Made by a program: the position numbers and the translations under genes. Positions 34,649 through 45,985 of a stretch of 64,000 nt of DNA are shown here, piece after piece; within the stretch, counting starts at the first letter, position 1; each line of letters opens with the position of its first letter. The DNA lies in contig VZQC01006589.1 of assembly GCA_009823505.1 (NCBI GenBank), positions 6,686,174-6,750,173 on the forward strand. Direction: 5' to 3'. This DNA is from Rhizomys pruinosus (taxonomy: Eukaryota > Chordata > Mammalia > Rodentia > Spalacidae). The notes under the pieces were generated by a model, which saw only the letters and a program-made list of their open reading frames with translations, made no database searches and had not been told where the DNA came from.

Positions 34649-35062
34649 AGTAGGGAAGGAAGGCCATCGTACAGAGTAGGGAAGGAAGCCATCATACAGA
34701 GTAGGGAAGTAAGGCCATCGTACAGAGTAGGGAAGGAAGGCCATCATACAGAGTAGGGAAGTAAGGCCATCATACAGAGTAGGGAAGGAAGGCCATCGTA
34801 CAGAGTAGGGAAGGAAGGCCAGCATACAGAGTAGGGAAGTAAGGCCATCATACAGAGTAGGGAAGGAAGGCCAGCATACAGAGTAGGGAAGGAAGGCCAG
34901 CATACAGAGTAGGGAAGGAAGGCCATCATACAGAGTAGGGAAGGAAGGCCAGCATACAGAGTAGGGAAGGAAGGCCAGCATACAGAGTAGGGAAGGAAGG
35001 CCATTGTACAGAGTAGGGAAGGAAGGCCAGCATACAGAGTAGGGAAGGAAGGCCATCCTACA
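34649..35062. repeat. 26-bp minisatellite, about 16 copies
   Basis: Unit GGCCATCATACAGAGTAGGG plus AAGGAA. Variants at two or three positions (CATC/CAGC/CATT, ATA/GTA, GGAA/GTAA) are shared between non-adjacent copies, as in unequal exchange. 26 is not a multiple of 3 and no frame of the minus-strand unit has a stop, so a 243-codon minus frame (34580-35311) is open. It is a by-product, not a gene. Confidence 0.95.
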
Positions 35063-35139
35063 GGACCAGAGTCCAGGTTTCAGCACCCACGTCAGACTTC
35101 CAACAACCACTGTAACTCCTGACCAAAGGGATACAATAC

Positions 35140-35265
35140 CCACTTCTGGTCTCCTCAAGTACCTGTACACACACACACACACACACACGTGAGACACACA
35201 CATCACACATGCACACACCATGCATGCACACACATACACACACCACACACACAAACATACATGCA
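35140..35265 (+). repeat. Interrupted (CA)n block, right copy of a duplication
   Basis: Parallels 34310-34440 in flanking sequence and in the order of its interruptions. Confidence 0.88.
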
Positions 35266-35330
35266 CACACATACCACACCCTTGCTCACTCACTCCCTTA
35301 CACTCATACACTTGAATAAAAAAAATAAAT

Positions 35331-35639
35331 CATAAAAAGTTGGAGCAAATAAAGGACTATGGGAAATATTGTGGATAAAATAAACAGAAAGAATGCATTT
35401 GGTTTAAGGTCTATTGATTTTGTGATGTTGGAAGCATATAATGGTTGTCTAATACATTGTCAGCATAGGGGTTTAAAGTGAATCTGGAATTAATCAAGAA
35501 AGGAATACTAGTCATTGATAACTACCTAGAGAAGTATTTGTTCTTGACTACTTCTAAGACTAAAATTCATTCTTTAAACCCTACCCACTTGATTCAAGTG
35601 TCAAGAGATTATGTCTTCATCTCCCTAGAGAAGTTTAGT
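35331..35639. other. Unassigned sequence
   Basis: No gene or repeat recognised. It contains the pre-insertion flank of the U1 pseudogene. Confidence 0.5.
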
Positions 35640-35658
35640 GGGAACAAACTTTTTTTTT

Positions 35659-35823
35659 CAGGGGAGAGCGCGAACGCAGTCCCCCACTACCACAAATTAT
35701 GCAGTGGAGTTTCCCCGCATTTGGGGAAATTGCAGGGGTCAGCACATCCGGAGTGCAATGGATAAGCCTCGCCCTGGGAAAACCACCTTCGTGGTCATGG
35801 TATCTCCCCTGCTAGGTAAGTAT
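35659..35823 (-). pseudogene. U1 snRNA retropseudogene, full length
   Basis: The minus strand matches the whole of U1 snRNA (the splicing RNA of the U1 snRNP that pairs with 5' splice sites), about 165 nt against the usual 164. The 5' end begins ATACTTACCTAGCAGGGG; canonical U1 has ACCTGG, so one change lies just beyond the splice-site-pairing core. The Sm site AATTTGTGG is intact. About six further differences from my recollection of U1 are scattered, including one inserted base in stem-loop 3. Poly(T) at 35650-35658 is the A-tail on the minus strand. TSD GGGAACAAACTT at 35640-35651 and 35824-35835 shows L1-mediated retroposition. No U1 promoter element travels with it, so it is probably silent. 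Confidence 0.93.
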
Positions 35824-35835
35824 GGGAACAAACTT

Positions 35836-36684
35836 AAAGGAGTAGTCAGTCTTCCATAGGAATTGAACAAGCGGCCTGGAATTACAGATCCCAGGTATAG
35901 TCACCTGTTAGTATGGTGGTGGTTGGAGTCTTGGGTAAACAGAGATGGGGCAGTGAATCCTGGAAAGTGCAGGCATGATCCTTTCCACTATGGTCATGTA
36001 ATTAGTAGATTCAGTTCATAAATAGTACACTAGTTTTATAAATGTCATGAAAAGATGCAGGAAAAGTAATTAGATGGTTATGTAAGAAAATTAGAAATGT
36101 CAGGAGCTTCTTAAATTTGATAATTAGATACTTTGGCCACTAACTCATAAAGTCCAAGAAACACATAACACTTCTTTAACAAAGTCACCTAACTAATTAA
36201 GAAAACTTGGACATTTTTGATAATTATAATAATCTGATTCTCTGAACAAAGGTGATAATTTATTTCTCATAAGCAACATGAAACACAAATCGAGTTATCT
36301 TAAGAATAGTGATTGAGATTCAGTTGAAGAGAATAAGAGAAAACCAAGTTGATTAAATAATGGATCTGCAACTGTTTGTGCAAATTTGGAAAGAAATGAG
36401 CAGGCAGGGTCCAAAGAGAAGATTCCCCAGGGCAGCTGAGAGAAGACAGGCTAAAGAGAGAAGTGACACAGACAATAGATGTTATAGAGAACAAGGGCCT
36501 TCTCTTGACAAGTATTTTATTTAAAACTAAGGAATAAAACAGCCATTGGTATAAAACCCACTTAATGCTGGACTTACAGCCAAAATCATCTATTCATGTA
36601 CAGTACATTTGAGCTTTCACATTTTAAAAACATCATTTATTAATTTTTTGTATTATTATTGACATGATGCATTATTTATGGCTT
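35836..36684. other. Unassigned AT-rich unique sequence
   Basis: No gene or repeat recognised. Confidence 0.5.
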
Positions 36685-36930
36685 ATTTTTAAAAATGTAT
36701 TTATTATGTATGTGAGATGATAGATAGATGATAGGTAGATGATAGATAGATAGATAGATAATGTGTAGGCACACTACTGAGTGACAACATAGTTGTGTAA
36801 ATCACAGGACACATTTTGGGAGTTGGTTCTCTCCTTCTACCATGGATTCTAGGGATTGAACTTAGTTCTTCAAATTTTTCTTGCAAAAAGAGACCATTAT
36901 CTATTACCCACTAAGCCATCTTGTCAGTCA
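36685..36930 (-). mobile_element. B4/RSINE-type SINE with (GATA)n
   Basis: Reversed SINE: A/T tail, 'gggagttggttctctccttc', 'taccatggattctagggatt' and 'tacccactaagccatcttgt', the reversed 5' tRNA-like end. A GATA/GATG microsatellite (36716-36761) grew in its tail. Confidence 0.75.
36716..36761. repeat. (GATA)n microsatellite
   Basis: About 11 units of GATA with GATG and GGTA variants. Confidence 0.92.
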
Positions 36931-37166
36931 GTAAAATATATTTTGAATTATATTCTCTTCAAAGAGCAGAATTGCAAACCTCAGTTAAAATGCAAGAATT
37001 TGGCTGATAATGGAAACTTACCAATGCACATTTTTATACCTTGTTTCAATTTTAAAAAATGGCTCTTTCATTTTCTTCCTTTCTTTCCTTTTAGTAAATA
37101 TAAATTGAGAAAATTTTTCATCAGCCATGAGTCCAGAAAAAAAAAAAAAGAAAATTCTTCCTCTAT

Positions 37167-37361
37167 GGGGTCTGGGGAGATGGCTCAACCATTAAGAACC
37201 CATGTTAATTTCCCAGCAGCCACATGGTAATTTCCCAGCACCCACATGGTCATTCACATCAATATAGAACTCCAGTTCCAAGGTGTAAGATGGGGTTTTC
37301 AATCCTATATTATATAGGCAAAACACTCATACACGAAATAAAAATAAATTGTTTTAAAAAA
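37167..37361 (+). mobile_element. B2/B3-type SINE with internal 22/23-bp duplication
   Basis: 'ggggagatggctcaaccatt' head and an A-rich tail with AAATAAAAATAAA. The box B region is duplicated: TTAATTTCCCAGCAGCCACA-type (37205-37227) followed by a near copy (37228-37249). The 3' part includes 'atataggcaaaacactcata'. Confidence 0.75.
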
Positions 37362-37794
37362 GAAAAATCCCCTTATTGCTGAAGTTACTACATATATGTG
37401 CTATAGAATAAACAAGGAAAAATCAAACTACTGATGACTTCAAAGCCTCATCTCTCCTGACTATCATCTAGAGTTCTGGAAGCTACTAGGCATGCTACCT
37501 AAAAGGAAAATTATTAAAAATCTTATCTGTGATTCTGCATGCTACAGCAACTATTGGACTGGAAAGATACCCCTCCCCCCCAGTGCAATAGTGGCATGAG
37601 CTTTATGGAAGTAACCAACCACTTTCTAATGGGATTTAAGTCTTCTTCATAGGACAGAGCCCATATCTGACATTGATATCAGGCTTAGGCACCTGAAGCT
37701 AGAGAGACCACAGGGCATAGGATAGTGGAAAGCATATTAAACTGACTGCTTATAACTTACTATTACATTCATAGTTTAATACATCTATCAGCTA
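37362..37794. other. Unassigned unique sequence
   Basis: No gene or repeat recognised. Confidence 0.5.
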
Positions 37795-38345
37795 TAATCA
37801 GGGAGCCTTCCTTCTGCAGCAGATGGTGATTAAAACATAACTGGCCATTGTACAGAGAACAAAAGGCTGCAGATCACTTATCCATGACTGCAACAATGAG
37901 TTCAAACACCTATCTCCCAATACACAGACATCATTGCAGAAGGAGCAAAAACATTGCAAGGGGTTGGATGACCACAGGATAAAGAGCTTTCCAAACAGCA
38001 GGTCCATTACTCCTATGAATCCATAGCAATGGGGATAGCACACATGAGACAAAATACCGGAGTAGATCTGGAAGTGTAAGTAAGAATCCTCAACTCTACC
38101 TGAGGAAGTACTGGCAACCAACAGCTCCCAGGAGGGCAGAATCAGTCTCTCTCAAGGATGTGATGCCTGGTAGGTTAATCAGGCTCCGATGGATGGACGA
38201 CTCACACTGAAGGACTCTTGGAGACACAAATTAGACTGGGCTTGGGTAAGGGTGATTGTGGATAGGGAAAGGATCTAAATACAATGAAATTATATTGTCT
38301 GATAATTGCAAAAATTCAATAAGTTAAGATAATTCTTCCTCAAGA
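37795..38345 (+). mobile_element. LINE-1 3'UTR (older family)
   Basis: Forward 3'UTR with 'ttctgcagcagatggtgatt', 'cattgcagaaggagcaaaaa', 'ggttggatgaccacaggata', 'gaggaagtactggcaaccaa' and 'tggtaggttaatcaggctcc'. It is the mirror image in order of 2602-3880 and 1-265. Confidence 0.68.
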
Positions 38346-40985
38346 TGTGGCAGGGGAGTAGAACTGAAAGTGTTGTATGAAGATCACAGAGGAATGAAGA
38401 CAGCTGGCAGAGAGCCTGGGAATCTCTGGTCACTAAGGCCAATGTGTGCAGAATGAGCATACAGAGGACCTACCATAAGAAAGCACCCAAAGCCCTGTTA
38501 GGAATATAAAAGTCATGGTCCCTGTACGGTCTTTCCAATGAGATTCTACCTTTCATTGCTCTCTGACCCAATTCTTTGCTTGGCAAGGTTGTTTTTCTTC
38601 ACTAACTCTCTTTCCTCACACTACCCACATCTAATAACATATAGATACATGGAGACCATGTAAGAGAGAAGACAGAATTCTATAACCTTGCAACTGGTCA
38701 CAGGCATTTCCTAAACAGCCCGTCCAGCTTCCATGTTTCATCAGGTATCTGTTTTCTAGAAATACCCCTGGGGGCTCATGCTAAAGATTGGTGCATGTCT
38801 GAATCCAGTAAATAATTCATTACTGGCATGTATTCAAAATCTTTCAGTGAAAACCCGTCAAACTGTAGATAACATACTTTGAAGGTTTTGTTCTTTATAC
38901 ACACACGAATTTACTATGTATTTATCCTTATATGATCCATATAGATGAACTCCGACAATAATCTCAGTGATACATGAATATCAGGGAGATTTTGGCAGCA
39001 AAAAGTGACCTAGTTTGGCAGGGGCTCAGGAACAGGACAGAGTCACACTTTCTGAGTTCCAGGTCAGGATGCAACCAGGCTCAGCATGGTGGTGGTGTAG
39101 ACGGCGGAGAGGGTTCTTCAGAGATACTGGGACTGCCTGGAACTATACCAACAGTCCCACCTAGTGTCTGGCCACTAGTTGAAACATGAGATCTAAAGGG
39201 GGAAAGACAGAGATCAGCAGGTTAGCAGGGTCTGCAAGCACCCAGAGGAGGGACGGTCTACAGGACAGATAGGGGCATATCTCATTAAGGCTTGACTGTC
39301 CCCCCCACCTTCTTGCCTCTTTTCACATTCTGGCCTCAGGCTGTTCTCTTGTGCTTGTAAAATAGGACTTTTTCCTCATTATGGGTGGTCTTGGCCTGGC
39401 CTGGGAAAGAGATGCTCCTACCATCTTCTCAATTATAAAAAGGGGGTCCTGATAATTAACCATATTATTTCAAATCACATGGAAGAGGATTTGTGATACT
39501 TTCTCTTTCTTCAAAATTGTGTATTACCAGGAACAGAGCAGGAAGGGTCTAAATCAATTGAGAAAAGAGTACATCCTCTCTGACCTTCAAACGTGCTCAT
39601 TTCTAGCAATAATATTAGGATATATTACTTAGTATGATTAACTTTTGCATAATATATTATAATATAACATAATAAATATAATATAATATAATCTGCATAA
39701 TAAATAATATAATTCTGAAGCAGCACAAAGAGACATTCTTTTCCTTGCAATATTCTTCTCCTTGGAATATTCTTCTCTTTGGAATATTCCCAATTGAATG
39801 CATTAATTTGTAAATAAAACATAGCATTTGATAAATCAATTGGTGGATACTCATCAGTTGCCAGATGCTGTTTAGTTTGCTTCTTCTGTAAAGAGGCAAA
39901 ATCTGGAAAGTATTCTGCATGTAGTTGAATGCCTGATGTTTGCTATAATTTGCAGTAATATTTCAAAATCAATCTTGGCTTTACATTCAGTGTATTAAGG
40001 AATTAAGATGAAGAATCTGCCATTTGTCAACTGTTTCTGTTCCAACTGCTCATTAAGGAGCTAAGGAAATAATCACACAATAGGCCCTTGGGTACTTGGA
40101 CCCAACTGCATGACTTGCTGAGATCAAGTTTCTGTTGCTTCTTCCATAAGCACTCCCACAGCCATTTTGGGTTCTGATAGACCCATGTCAACTCTGGGCT
40201 CCAGAAGAATTAAATATTTATACAGCTTTCTCTTATACACGCTCACGTTTGAAACAGCTATGAGTGCTTTTGGGGAAGATTTTTGGGGAGACACAATAAT
40301 TTAGGGTGGGGGTCACAAGGTCCTCTTTTTCTAGCATCCAACTCTCTCTTCTCTCAGAGTCCAATCCAGACCATACAGGGTTATCCACATGAAATGTGCA
40401 GCCAGGGATACTGCAAAAGCCCCATCTCCTCTGGGCCTTCTCTGAATGAGGATATGGGCAACACAGAGAGAAAATAAAGATCCAACTCAGATTTTACCCC
40501 AATATTCCTTTCATCGGACTTCATGATGGGATAGTTCTAAAGTGTGAACTTTCCAGATCTTACCATTAACCCAGGCTCCTATTAATCAACCAAATAATCC
40601 ATCACAAATACTTCATTTGATTTCAAATCTCAGTTGATTATATGTGCATCAAAATGTTTTATTTCTATAATGATCCATTCTCACATATATTTTTCTCAGA
40701 GAAAAACGGTTCACAAGAATTTGTGATTATTTCATATTTATTCTCAATCAAATATAACACTTACAATCACTCTCACTGGGTATCTGAAAGGAAAAAGAAA
40801 AACTTGTAGAGGGTAATTATTAAGGATGTTAGGCACATTTGTATGAAACATGCTCATAGTGAAAACTGCTTTATTTTGTTGGGAAACATTTTCTTTATTT
40901 GCATAGAAGGTATGTGGAATTTACTTAGATTGGAATGAGGGAATTTTTCTTTAACAAATGGTGTTTAAAGTGGGTTGGTGATGGT
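38346..40985. other. Unassigned unique sequence
   Basis: About 2.6 kb with no gene recognised. 39640-39715 is nearly pure A/T (TATAATATAA-type words). Frames at 38974-39189 and 40283-40477 have no recognisable product. Confidence 0.5.
39743..39791. repeat. 17-bp tandem repeat, about 3 copies
   Basis: CCTTGCAATATTCTTCT, then CCTTGGAATATTCTTCT, then CTTTGGAATATTCCC. Confidence 0.85.
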
Positions 40986-41195
40986 GGGTAGAGAGATGGC
41001 TCAGCTGTTAAGAATACTCTTGAAGGGGTTCCAGGTTCAGTTCCCAGCACCCACGTGGTGGCCAACAATCTTCCATCATATAACTCCAGTTCTGGAGGAT
41101 CCAAACCTGTCTTTTAGCCTTAACAGTCATTGCATAACACAAGTGCATTCATATAATAGCAACCACATAAAATAAAAATAAATGAATAAATAAAA
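40986..41195 (+). mobile_element. B2/B3-type SINE (old)
   Basis: 'gggtagagagatggctcagc', 'ggttccaggttcagttccca' and 'gcacccacgtggtgg', ending in an AATAAA-rich tail. Diverged and without the 17-bp duplication. Joined tail-to-tail with the next B1. Confidence 0.85.
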
Positions 41196-41200
41196 CTGTC

Positions 41201-41345
41201 TTTTTTCTTTTTGAGACAGGATCTCCCTTTAGTCCCAGCTCTCCTGGAACTCACTATGTAGACCTGGCAGGCCTTGAACTCATGGAGACCTGCCTGCCTC
41301 TGCCTCCCAAGTGCTATAATTAAAGGCATGCATCACCATGCCCAA
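41201..41345 (-). mobile_element. B1 SINE, full length
   Basis: Reversed B1 from 'tttttgagacaggatctccc' to 'catgcatcaccatgcccaac'. Moderate divergence. Confidence 0.92.
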
Positions 41346-42581
41346 CATAAATATAACTTTTTAAACTGGCTGGATATTCCCAGCTTCTTAGACCCCTTTT
41401 ATTCTTTGTCCTGATGTATCATCTTTACCTGGTAGAAAAGATCATTAAGATAATTCATGAAATTTGTACTGCAGTTCTATAAATTCTGCATTGTGTTTGG
41501 TAATGAAATAGTGCTAGAACTATATATGATGCATGATCTTATGGATTCAGGAAAATGCTTTGTATCCTGAAACTTTTGGGTATAGAGTTATTTTAAGTGT
41601 ATGTTCATTTTAGTAACATTTACAAAACAGTGAAAGTGGTCATAAGGCCCACAAACTTTATGATCAGTATAATAAATCATTATGTCCAGTATCTAATTGT
41701 GAATCTAACGATTCGATTCTCAGTCAGAACTCTGTCTTCTGTCTCCTGTGGATGTATTTTATGTAACGAGGCCACCTAAGGCACAGATTTCAAATTCCTG
41801 CTTACCTTAAGGAGAGCATTTGTACATTTAATGAATGTACAGGAGCAATGCTCAGGGTCTTTTTTTTTTTTATAATCACTACTGTTAACTAATTTATTTG
41901 AAAGAATTCTAACAGGAAACAAAACATATATAGTTTTAACGAAATCACATTGATGAACGACAACATGACAGAATGTGACCAGACTTAAGGAACAAGAGGA
42001 GCAATTTTGAAGCATAATAACTGTTAACGTAAGGGTCAAGGCTTACAGAAATAATGAACAGTATCAGAGCTCAGGGATAAAGGGGACTGTAGAGGAAGGA
42101 ATACAAGAAGGAACTGTCACATTAGAGAACTCAGCTAATGCCAGTATGAAGGCTCCAAAGCTGACAGAGTGATGTGCTCCTAGAACTTTCCACGTGCTCA
42201 TCCCTTCCCTTCTCTACCAGCTGCCTCCCAGCGGCTGAGCGGAGTGAAAGCCAGTCAGCAAGTCAGCAGGAGTAGCACAGGCCATCTAGATCAGCCATGC
42301 CATATGCAGAGATTAGCAGAGCATGTATCTCTTCTGCTGAACTGAAAATCAGGACCACAGAGCAATGGCCTGAACAAGAGTCATGATGGGTTAGAGGAAT
42401 TGTGAGCCTAGTGGAACTGGTGGCAAGTCATAAGGATTTGATGACTTTTTTTAGTTAACATTTTTAGATTTATTTAACAGAATAAGGGTTTGAAATATGG
42501 AAACAATTAATTTTGGTAAAGTCACAAATCTAGTAAGTAGTGTAGGAAATATAGAATGACTATTTCCAAAGCCTGAATTCT
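41346..42581. other. Unassigned unique sequence
   Basis: No gene or repeat recognised in about 1.2 kb. Confidence 0.5.
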
Positions 42582-43175
42582 TTTTTTTTAAATTAGTTTT
42601 TATTGAATGCATTTCATACAACATTTCTTAATCAAATTTAGAATCATTCCCTTTATAATCCCCCAAGCCAGAGCTCATGGATTCTGTCATACGTGTTAAG
42701 TCCTGTCTTACATCTTTTTCTCAGTCTTTTATAACCTTTTCAATGCACAAGTTTTTACTGTTTTGGTCAGTTCTTTGAATAGGTTTCACGCTCTCTTTTT
42801 TTGTTCCCTTTAATTTTTATACTATTCCAAAATATACATATATATACTCCACACATAAGTCAAAATTAAAAATTCTGAAAAACTATAGGTTAATTCCAAA
42901 ACACATTTAGAAATTCACATTTTAACAGTAAATTTGCATGCAGGTAAAAAGATGTAACTTTACATACTTTTTTTCAAGAATATGAATACAAATCTTCCAT
43001 CCATATATGGTAATTACAATGTGTGAATACAAGTGGTAGGACAATTCTAAAGCCCATTAAGAGATTCATATCAGAACAGCACAGTTGCTTTCAGATACAA
43101 TGAAATATAATAATAAAGTTGCTCAGTTTGCCTGCCAACTGGGTATTTGGTATTGCCATCCACAAATGAGGGAAA
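42582..43175 (-). mobile_element. LINE-1 3'UTR of the large minus-strand L1
   Basis: T-run at 42582-42589 (poly(A) on the minus strand), then reversed 3'UTR with 'ttttggtcagttctttgaat', the antisense of the 'aaagaactgac' block also seen at 27968 and 34222. Confidence 0.8.
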
Positions 43176-43780
43176 CCATTCACTTTTATTTTTTCTGGGA
43201 CTGTGTTACATCACTTAGCATAATGGCTTCGAGTTCCATCCATTTACCAGCAAAGCTCATGTTGTCATCTTTCTTTACCACTGCATAGAACTCCACTGTG
43301 TAGATGTACCACATTTTTGTTATCCAGTCATCAGTGGAGGGGTGTTTGGGTTGGTTCCAGCTCTTTGCTATTGTGAATAGAGCTGAGGTAAACATAGCTG
43401 TGTATGTATCTTTGTGGTAGGATGCATCTTATGGGTATATATCCATGAGTAGTATGGCAGGGTCATGTGGTAGGCTCATTTTGAGTTTTTTAAGGGTTCT
43501 CCACACTGCTTTCCACAGCGGTTGTACCAGTTTACATTCCCACCAGCAGTGGATGAGTGTTCCCCTTTCCCCACAACCTCTCTAGTATTTGGTGTCTTTT
43601 GTTTTCTTGATCTTGGATAGTCTTATTGGAGTGAGGTGATACCTTAGTGTGGTTTTAATTTGCCTTTCCTTAATTATTAATGATGTTGAACACTTTTTAA
43701 GATGTTTCTCAGCCATCTTTACTTCCTTACTGGTGAAGTTTCTGTTGATCTCTTTAATCCATCTTTTGAGTAGGTCATTT

Positions 43781-43812
<32 letters not shown>

Positions 43813-44091
43813 TTTTGTTTGTTTGTTTTGCTTTTTACTTCTTTGTTTTTTAAGTAGTTTATATATTCTGGAAGTTAATGCTCTGTCAGGTGTATCAGTG
43901 GTGAAGGTTTCCTCCCTCTCTGTGGGTTTTCTCTTCACTTCCTTTATTGTTTCTTTAGCTGTACAAAAGCTTTTGAGTTTGATGAGTTCTCATTTGTCAG
44001 CTGTTGTCCTTATTTCCTGTGCAGCTGCTGTTTGATTTAGAAAGTCTTTTCCTATGCCTGTATCTTGTAGGTTGCTTGTATCACATTCAGA
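43176..44091 (-). mobile_element. LINE-1 ORF2 C-terminal part
   Basis: Minus-strand frames encode the ORF2 C-terminus: MWYIYTVEFYAVVKK and MFTSALFTIAKSWN (43186-43395), then upstream TKDTKY, KRKPTEREETFTTD and related blocks (43582-43938). It is interrupted by a poly(T) expansion at about 43782-43811. The coding stops abruptly at the 'NLQDTGIGKD'-type region where the B2 begins. Confidence 0.9.
43782..43811. repeat. Poly(T) expansion inside L1 ORF2
   Basis: About 30 T, followed by (TGTTT)-like repeats. It has lengthened an A-rich Lys codon run of ORF2. Confidence 0.85.
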
Positions 44092-44308
44092 GTTTATTTA
44101 TTTTTGTATGTGTATGAATGTACTGTCCGCATGTAGGTTTGTGCACCCATGTTGTGCAATGCCACTGAGGTAAGAAGAGAGTGTCGGATTCCCCTGGAAC
44201 TGGAGTTAAAGATGGTTCTTAGCCGCCATGTGGGTGCTGGGGATCAAACCTGGGTCCTCTGCAAGAGTGGTCAGCACTCTTAACCACTAAGCCATCTCTC
44301 CAACCCCT
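44092..44308 (-). mobile_element. B2-type SINE at an L1 deletion junction
   Basis: Reversed SINE body: 'tttgtgcacccatgttgtgc', 'cggattcccctggaactgga' and 'aagccatctctccaacccc'. It lacks the 17-bp internal duplication. No TSD is evident. About 200 ORF2 codons expected between the L1 sequences on its two sides are missing. Confidence 0.88.
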
Positions 44309-45752
44309 TGATGTCATTTTCAATCTCCTTCATCAGGGTTTTAAAATTTTTGTTGTAGAGCTTTTTGGTGTCATTGGTTAGGATTATTCCTAGGTATTTT
44401 ATTTTATTTTATTTTATTTTATTTTATTTTATTTTATTTTATTATTTGAGGCTATTTTGATTAGGAAGGTCTCCTTACATTCTTTCTCCAGTTGCTTATT
44501 GTTGGTGTTAAGAAAGGCTACTGATTTTTCTATGTTTATTTTGTATCCTGCCACTTTACTGAAACTTTTAATCACTTCTAAGAGTTTTCTGGTGGAGGTT
44601 TTAGCATCCCTTAGGTATCATCTGCAAAAAGGGATAGTTTTACTTCCTCTTTTCCAATTAGTACTCCTTTAATTTAGCTTTCTTGCCTTATTGCCCTAGC
44701 TAGCATTTCAAACAATATATTGAAGAGGAGTGGCAATAGTGACCAGCCTTGTCATGTTTCTGCCTTTAAGGGGAATGATTCCAACTTTTCTCTGTTTAGG
44801 ATGATGTTGGCTGTGGGTTTCTTGTATATGGCTTTGATTACATTGAGGAATGATCCCTCCAGTCCAATTCCTTCTAAGACTTTAAGCATGAAGGGATGCT
44901 GGATTTTGTCAAAAGCTTTTTCTGCATCAATTGAGATGATTGTGTGGTTTTTGTCCTAAGTCCATTATGTGTTTTATGATATTTATTGATTTACATATGT
45001 TGAACCATCTCTGCATCTCTGGTATGAATCCAATCTGGTCATGATGGATGATCTTTTTGATGCGGGTCTGTATATGATTTGCAAGTATTTTGTTGAGAAT
45101 TTTTGCATCTGTGTTCATTAATGATATGGGCCTATAGTTTTCCTTCTTGTTTGTGTCTTTGCCTGGTTTTGGTATTAGAGTGATGCTGGCTTCCTAGAAG
45201 TAATTTGGTATATTTCCCTCTGTATCCTTCTGAAAAATTTGAGTAGTAACAGTTGTAAGACCTTTATAAATGTTTTATAGAATTCTACTGTGAAACCATC
45301 TGGGCCTGGGCTTTTTTTAGTTGGTAGGCTTTTTATTATATCTTCAATTTCCTTAAGTATTATGGTTCTGTTTAAGGTGTCAATCTCTTCTTGTTTAAGC
45401 TTTGGCGAATCCCAGGATTTCAGATATTCATCCACTTCTCTTAGGTATTCAAATTTAGTAGAGTATAGGTTTTTGAAGTATTCCCATATGATTTTTTGGA
45501 TCTTTTCTTTCTCTGTTGTGATATTTCCCCTTTCATCATGGATTGTATTGATTTAGAGTTGTTCCTTCTTTCTTTTGGTTAACTGGGCTAGAGGTCTCTT
45601 TATTTTGTTTATCTTTTCAAAGAACCAGCTTTTGGATTCATTGATTTTTTTGTACTGTTTTCTTTGTTTTTCATTGATTTCTGCTCTGATTTTTGTGATT
45701 TCTTCTGGTCTGTTGGGTTTAGGGTTCATTTGTTGTTTAAAAAAAAATCCTT
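44309..45752 (-). mobile_element. LINE-1 ORF2 reverse-transcriptase region
   Basis: Minus-strand coding remnants of the RT domain. The FADD catalytic motif (reverse complement of 44617-44628) is intact at the codon level. Around it are [20 protein letters not shown] with GFIPEMQ (44927-45118), KSLPTKKSPGPDGF (45175-45435) and [16 protein letters not shown] (45553-45789). Stops and frame changes separate them, so the protein cannot be made. Known role: target-primed reverse transcription of L1 RNA. Confidence 0.92.
44396..44446. repeat. (TTTTA)n microsatellite inside L1 ORF2
   Basis: About ten pentamer units grown from a 'gtattttattt' stretch of reversed ORF2. It disrupts the coding frame. 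Confidence 0.92.
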
Positions 45753-45979
45753 GGGGCTGAAGAGATGGCCTAGTGTTTAAAAGCTCCAACTGGTCTTGCA
45801 GAGGACCTGGGTTCCATCCCCAACACCCACATGGCAGCTGAGAACCGTCTTTAACTCCAGTTCCAGGGGAATCCGACTCCCTCTTCTGACCTCCTCAGCA
45901 TTGCAGGACATGGGTGCAGAGACATACATGCAGACAGTACATTCATACACATAAATAAATGAATAAATTAAAAATATTT
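45753..45979 (+). mobile_element. B2-type SINE with short TSD
   Basis: 'ggggctgaagagatggccta' head and AATAAATGAATAAA tail. TSD AAATCCTT at 45745-45752 and 45980-45987. No 17-bp duplication. It sits at the boundary between minus-oriented and plus-oriented L1. Confidence 0.88.
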
Positions 45980-45985
45980 AAATCC

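Larger units (their letters stand above)
34615..35330 (+). mobile_element. B2/B3-type SINE expanded by an internal minisatellite
   Basis: The left part (34615-34652) reads like the SINE head ending 'catttaagagcac'. The right part (from about 35060) resumes with 'ggaccagagtccaggtttca' followed by 'gcacccacgt' (box B region), then 'taactcctgacc', 'cttctggtctcctcaagtac', an interrupted CA tract and an AATAAA-type tail. Between them, where the SINE should read 'tgnctgctcttncagag', lies the 26-bp array. The array therefore arose inside the SINE between its box A and box B regions. Confidence 0.6.

Noticed and set aside
34580..35311. 243-codon minus ORF with Pro/Ser/Leu repeats
   Set aside because: Product of the 26-bp array, whose unit lacks stops on the minus strand.
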